NCBI RefSeq assembly: GCF_003308995.1
Contig: NZ_QFFJ01000001.1
Coordinates: 3,348,001 to 3,412,000 of the forward strand
Reading direction: 5' to 3'
Source: Chitinophaga flava
Lineage (GTDB): Bacteria > Bacteroidota > Bacteroidia > Chitinophagales > Chitinophagaceae
DNA: 64,000 nucleotides
Within the stretch, counting starts at the first letter, position 1. Each line of letters begins with the position of its first letter. Shown here piece by piece: positions 61,024 to 64,000 of this stretch. The notes under the pieces were generated by a model. That model was given only the letters and a program-made list of their open reading frames with translations, had not been told where the DNA came from and searched no databases. The translations under genes were made by a program, and so were the position numbers.

Positions 61024-63582
61024 TTAGTCCCGCAACAATGCTGGATGCGGCATGATGAACGTTGCTTTGGCACGCGGAGACATCCGTAGATAAGGTATCC
61101 ACAAAGCCATTCTGGCCAGTGGCCATACAAGAGAATCTTGTCCCCAGATGTTTTTCTGCGTGCCCCCCTCTCCAAAGTAGTAATCACTCAGATGATTGCC
61201 CGCAAACAGATACAGGATGGTGATAAAATAATAGGTTGCCAGCGCAAAAGGAAATGTATCCCTTCTGTTAAAGAACAACACAGCCAGTAATATAGCATAA
61301 CACAGCAGAAAGGCTTTGATGATGATTTCTCCGATCAGATAAAGCTGTACCAGCGAGATGTTCCCCAAATCCTTACGACTGGACACCGTTACCCATACAT
61401 CATATTTAAATACGTCCGCATTACACAGATACCAAAAATCAAACATGGGTGAAAATACCAGACCGATAGCTAGCAGCGATAGCCAGCCCCCGATGGGCAA
61501 AGGTTCCAGTGGATGCTGCACCGGCAGTATGGAGTGCCTGTAATAGAGGATAGCCAGGTGAGAGAAAACAGCCATGGCCAGCAAAACCAGTACAATAGCC
61601 AGCCAGTTGCCCTGTACTGCCGGACGGTTGGGAGCACGCATAAATGCCGGTTTATAGGTCAGGTCCAGCGAAGTAGTGCCTTGTATTTCCTTTATCTCCC
61701 GCGTATATTGATGGAGAAAGGCTACCGGCACGTGGTCCTGGAAAGTTTTCAGCTGATAGGAAAGGATAATCTGCTCACCTTTCACCGTGGAGGTGAAATC
61801 AAACTGATAATATTCGTTTTTGAAATGTACCGGAGATTGATCCAGTGACCATTGAACGGGGGTATGAATGATGACCTGATAGTCCTGTTGATAAGGATAA
61901 CGGATGGCCAGCGGTGTTTTCCTTTTTTCATCCGTCATATAGGGTAATATATCCGATGGAGACTGAGCGGCCAGAGAGAACAGGAGTTTGTTGGTACTGC
62001 TGTCCTTTTTCCAGAGATGATGGATCAGATAACTTTCCCGGATGCGGAGGATGTTACTGTCTGGGTCATCGTGCAGCAGGAGAGAGTCTTTGGTGGTTAT
62101 TTCCCCATAAAATTTCTGGTAGAAGCGGAGAAAGGTTTTCTCTTTTTCCCAGATGCTGGCAGACGCCATCGCGGCCCTTTGTGCATCAGCGTCTTCTTTG
62201 AACCAGGATGTGGTGACCTGCAGAGAGCCATCTTGTCCTTCTGCTTCCGGGAGCGTGAATTTTTCCCGGATTACCAGCTGCCCGCTGTTTTTTTTGAGGA
62301 TAGGCGTCAGCTGTGTAGTGGTATCGGTGATCACAAGGGCTTGCTGATAATCAGGTTCGCAGAAGCCCGCCAGCTGTCCGCGCTGATAGGAGATGGTGGC
62401 ATCGAGCCAGTAGGTTTTGCCCCCAAGAGTAGCATATACGATGGCATGGTTAAAAGCGGTGGGTGAGGGCAACAGGCTGCTGACAGTCCCTTTCGTATCA
62501 GTATTAACATAAGCCATGCGGGCATTGATACCGTTGGCGTTGAGCAGGGTGCACAACAGCAGGGATTTGTCTTTACAATCACCGAAACGTTGCGCCAGTA
62601 CTTTGTCGGGAGCGTTGGCACGATGGGAATATTCTCCCATTTCTATACCCATATAGCGGATATCGTCCTGCACAAACCGGAGCGCCTGCCGGAGGTAGGT
62701 TTCCGGGTTGCCGCCGGAAGATTGTTTCAGGGCCGTGATCTTGCGTTTGACTGCCTCTCCGGGAGAAGGGATGGTGTTGACACCTTGTGCCCATTGCGCT
62801 ACTTCTTTCCAGTTGTTGTATTCACTGATCTGTATACGGACAAAAGGATTATACCAGGAAGGCTGGTTATTGGTATTGTCGGTCTCCTTTTGTTCAATCC
62901 TGTTCCATTCGTAAACGGTAAGCCCTTGCCAGCTGCGCTGCTGAGGCATGGCGGCGTTATTGAATGGTTTGAAGTACAGTTTTCTTTGCGGGTTGGTGAT
63001 AATGTTATTGTAGTAATTGACAATAGGTTCCAGGGTTACCTGATAAAGCCGGACATCTATTTTATTGTCGAAGATAGGGTTGGTGCCGGTAACGGAGAAG
63101 CTGTATTCTATCTGGTCGCCTTTACGAACATCTTCGAGGATGAGGAAGGCGGTATAGGTGCCGCTGTAGATAAAGCGGGACAGATCCTGTTCCTGCTGCA
63201 GCACTTTAAAGGAGGCGGTTGGCAGACGGTTTATTTCCTGACCATTCCTTCTGATGATGATGCTGTGGAAGCTCAGTTTTTCGTATTGAGGGTTGTAGTT
63301 GACAGATATCTCTGAGCCGTTTTGTATGCCGGCTTCTGATACGATCTGCCGGATATAGTGATGGTAGGTAGTTTTCAGTTCTGCGTGTTGCTGTTCTTCT
63401 GCCAGCAGGAGGTAGTATCCATCGACGATGTTGTTGGCATTGGGTTTTTTATGCAGGTCGGGTTGCCAGGGTACCAGCCATGATGGCCTGGGACTGGTAT
63501 TGATGTGGGTGTTTCGGGCTGTTGTTACTGCGGGCAGGAATGCCAGCAGTAACAACAGTAGTCTGCTCACGGTATAGGTCAT
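61024..63582 (-). CDS. DUF3857/transglutaminase-like membrane protein with DUF2569-type C-terminus
   Basis: 852 residues from the ATG at 63582, chosen because MTYTVSRLLLLLLAFLPAVT is a clear signal peptide; the ATG at 63672 adds a non-signal stretch. The DUF3857 region (about 50-230) is followed by a transglutaminase-like domain whose Cys-His-Asp triad is visible in GDCKDKS (near 335), FNHAIV and LDATIS. The last 200 residues hold several membrane spans (WLAIVLVLLAMAVFSHLAILYY; LLAIGLVFSPMFDFWYL). Activity and substrate are unknown; peptide cleavage is more common than cross-linking in bacterial members. Confidence 0.87.
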   Translation of the reverse strand: MTYTVSRLLLLLLAFLPAVTTARNTHINTSPRPSWLVPWQPDLHKKPNANNIVDGYYLLLAEEQQHAELKTTYHHYIRQIVSEAGIQNGSEISVNYNPQYEKLSFHSIIIRRNGQEINRLPTASFKVLQQEQDLSRFIYSGTYTAFLILEDVRKGDQIEYSFSVTGTNPIFDNKIDVRLYQVTLEPIVNYYNNIITNPQRKLYFKPFNNAAMPQQRSWQGLTVYEWNRIEQKETDNTNNQPSWYNPFVRIQISEYNNWKEVAQWAQGVNTIPSPGEAVKRKITALKQSSGGNPETYLRQALRFVQDDIRYMGIEMGEYSHRANAPDKVLAQRFGDCKDKSLLLCTLLNANGINARMAYVNTDTKGTVSSLLPSPTAFNHAIVYATLGGKTYWLDATISYQRGQLAGFCEPDYQQALVITDTTTQLTPILKKNSGQLVIREKFTLPEAEGQDGSLQVTTSWFKEDADAQRAAMASASIWEKEKTFLRFYQKFYGEITTKDSLLLHDDPDSNILRIRESYLIHHLWKKDSSTNKLLFSLAAQSPSDILPYMTDEKRKTPLAIRYPYQQDYQVIIHTPVQWSLDQSPVHFKNEYYQFDFTSTVKGEQIILSYQLKTFQDHVPVAFLHQYTREIKEIQGTTSLDLTYKPAFMRAPNRPAVQGNWLAIVLVLLAMAVFSHLAILYYRHSILPVQHPLEPLPIGGWLSLLAIGLVFSPMFDFWYLCNADVFKYDVWVTVSSRKDLGNISLVQLYLIGEIIIKAFLLCYAILLAVLFFNRRDTFPFALATYYFITILYLFAGNHLSDYYFGEGGTQKNIWGQDSLVWPLARMALWIPYLRMSPRAKATFIMPHPALLRD

Positions 63583-63610
63583 CGGGTAGGGGTTTTTAGC
63601 TTGTGCGGTA

Positions 63611-64000
63611 TTACTGCTGCTCCGCGGTGAGCAGGTATACCGCAAAGGAAGCCAGCCAGTGTTCGCCGGCATAGTCTCCGCTGGCGATCTGTGGAAAAGA
63701 TGTCAGCAGGTGTTTGTTGGCGAGGGCCTGGATGGCCTGTTGGTTTTTGCCGCCATGGCGTGCGATGGCTTCAAGGCACCAGGTGCGGCTGAGATTGAGG
63801 CCGTCGAGGTGAACGAGTTTGCCATCAGTACGGTCTTTCACCTGGCCGGGCTGCAGAATGGTGATCGGATTTTTGAACAGGCCTGGTAAAAAAGCGTATA
63901 GCCATGGGCGATATTCTTTTTCAGGCATGATACGGCGCATCAGGTCAGCTTCTTCCAGGCTGGGAGACAGGAAATCGTAGCCACCTGGTTCCCATTCAAT
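63611..64000 (-). CDS. DUF2891-family protein (5' part beyond the window)
   Basis: The frame is open to the window edge, so only the C-terminal 129 residues are visible. EPGGYDFLSPSLEEADLMRR, LDGLNLSRTWCLEAIA and SGDYAGEHWLASFAVYLLT match the end of DUF2891 proteins, which look like alpha/alpha-barrel carbohydrate-active enzymes but have no proven reaction. It lies 28 bp upstream of the DUF3857 gene on the same strand and may be co-transcribed. Confidence 0.85.
   Translation of the reverse strand: MEWEPGGYDFLSPSLEEADLMRRIMPEKEYRPWLYAFLPGLFKNPITILQPGQVKDRTDGKLVHLDGLNLSRTWCLEAIARHGGKNQQAIQALANKHLLTSFPQIASGDYAGEHWLASFAVYLLTAEQQ

Overview
The window reads as chromosomal DNA of a Bacteroidota bacterium, most likely Chitinophagaceae (Chitinophaga-like). 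Reasons: a SusC/SusD outer-membrane pair, several -7 boxes of the Bacteroidota type TAnnTTTG, lipoproteins and twin-arginine (Tat) leaders typical of the group, a DUF4836 lipoprotein, a fused alpha/beta E1 dehydrogenase, and moderate GC. The genus is inference from gene content. Genes are densely packed on both strands. I see no rRNA, tRNA, CRISPR array, phage or transposase.

Layout. 0-4 kb: the end of a methionine aminotransferase-like gene, then a beta-carbonic anhydrase beside a SulP transporter (probable bicarbonate uptake pair) and a small secreted protein. 4.3-8.7 kb: PadR regulator with a PspC envelope-stress protein, then FeoB. 8.8-11.9 kb: three envelope or secreted hydrolase-type proteins (M28, S41, DUF922). 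12-14.8 kb: paaABCD, the phenylacetyl-CoA epoxidase without its reductase PaaE, followed by nadD. 15.4-21.9 kb: AI-2E transporter, a three-gene YtxH/holin-like envelope operon, radical SAM-SPASM protein, GH25 lysozyme, CAP-domain lipoprotein, a 620-bp gene-free stretch with an orphan terminator, and a SnoaL-like protein. 22-25 kb: kdnA-kdsB-kdnB, which should make and activate the 8-amino form of Kdo for lipopolysaccharide. 25-31.5 kb: rmuC, an MFS exporter, dps, a NYN-LOTUS protein next to a macrodomain protein, and a TlpA thioredoxin.

31.5-41.7 kb: a branched-chain 2-oxoacid dehydrogenase E1 fusion with an unlisted small membrane protein downstream, a holin-like membrane protein, Tat-exported sugar isomerase/oxidoreductase genes with a SUMF1-like protein, PBP4-type carboxypeptidase and two lipoproteins. 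41.9-52.5 kb: a carbohydrate locus of SusC/SusD, convergent with an operon for a GMC flavin dehydrogenase, its subunit 3 and a Gfo/Idh/MocA oxidoreductase, and a divergent gluconokinase-like FGGY kinase. This suggests periplasmic sugar oxidation (3-keto-glycoside or aldonate type). 52.5-64 kb: mutL, msrB, SRPBCC-GyrI protein, YciI-like protein, DUF4836 lipoprotein, an ABC transporter pair, a Dabb protein, a DUF3857-transglutaminase membrane protein and the end of a DUF2891 gene.

Noncoding structure is the least explained part: four copies of a CCCAGGGCT-type palindrome (one pair inverted), a 159-bp inverted repeat with a nested terminator, an orphan plus-strand terminator, and four convergent gene pairs whose stop codons abut with 0-1 bp between them. 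I found no clearly new multi-gene defence system; the best candidates for novelty are the NYN-LOTUS/macrodomain pair and the flavin-dehydrogenase sugar locus.
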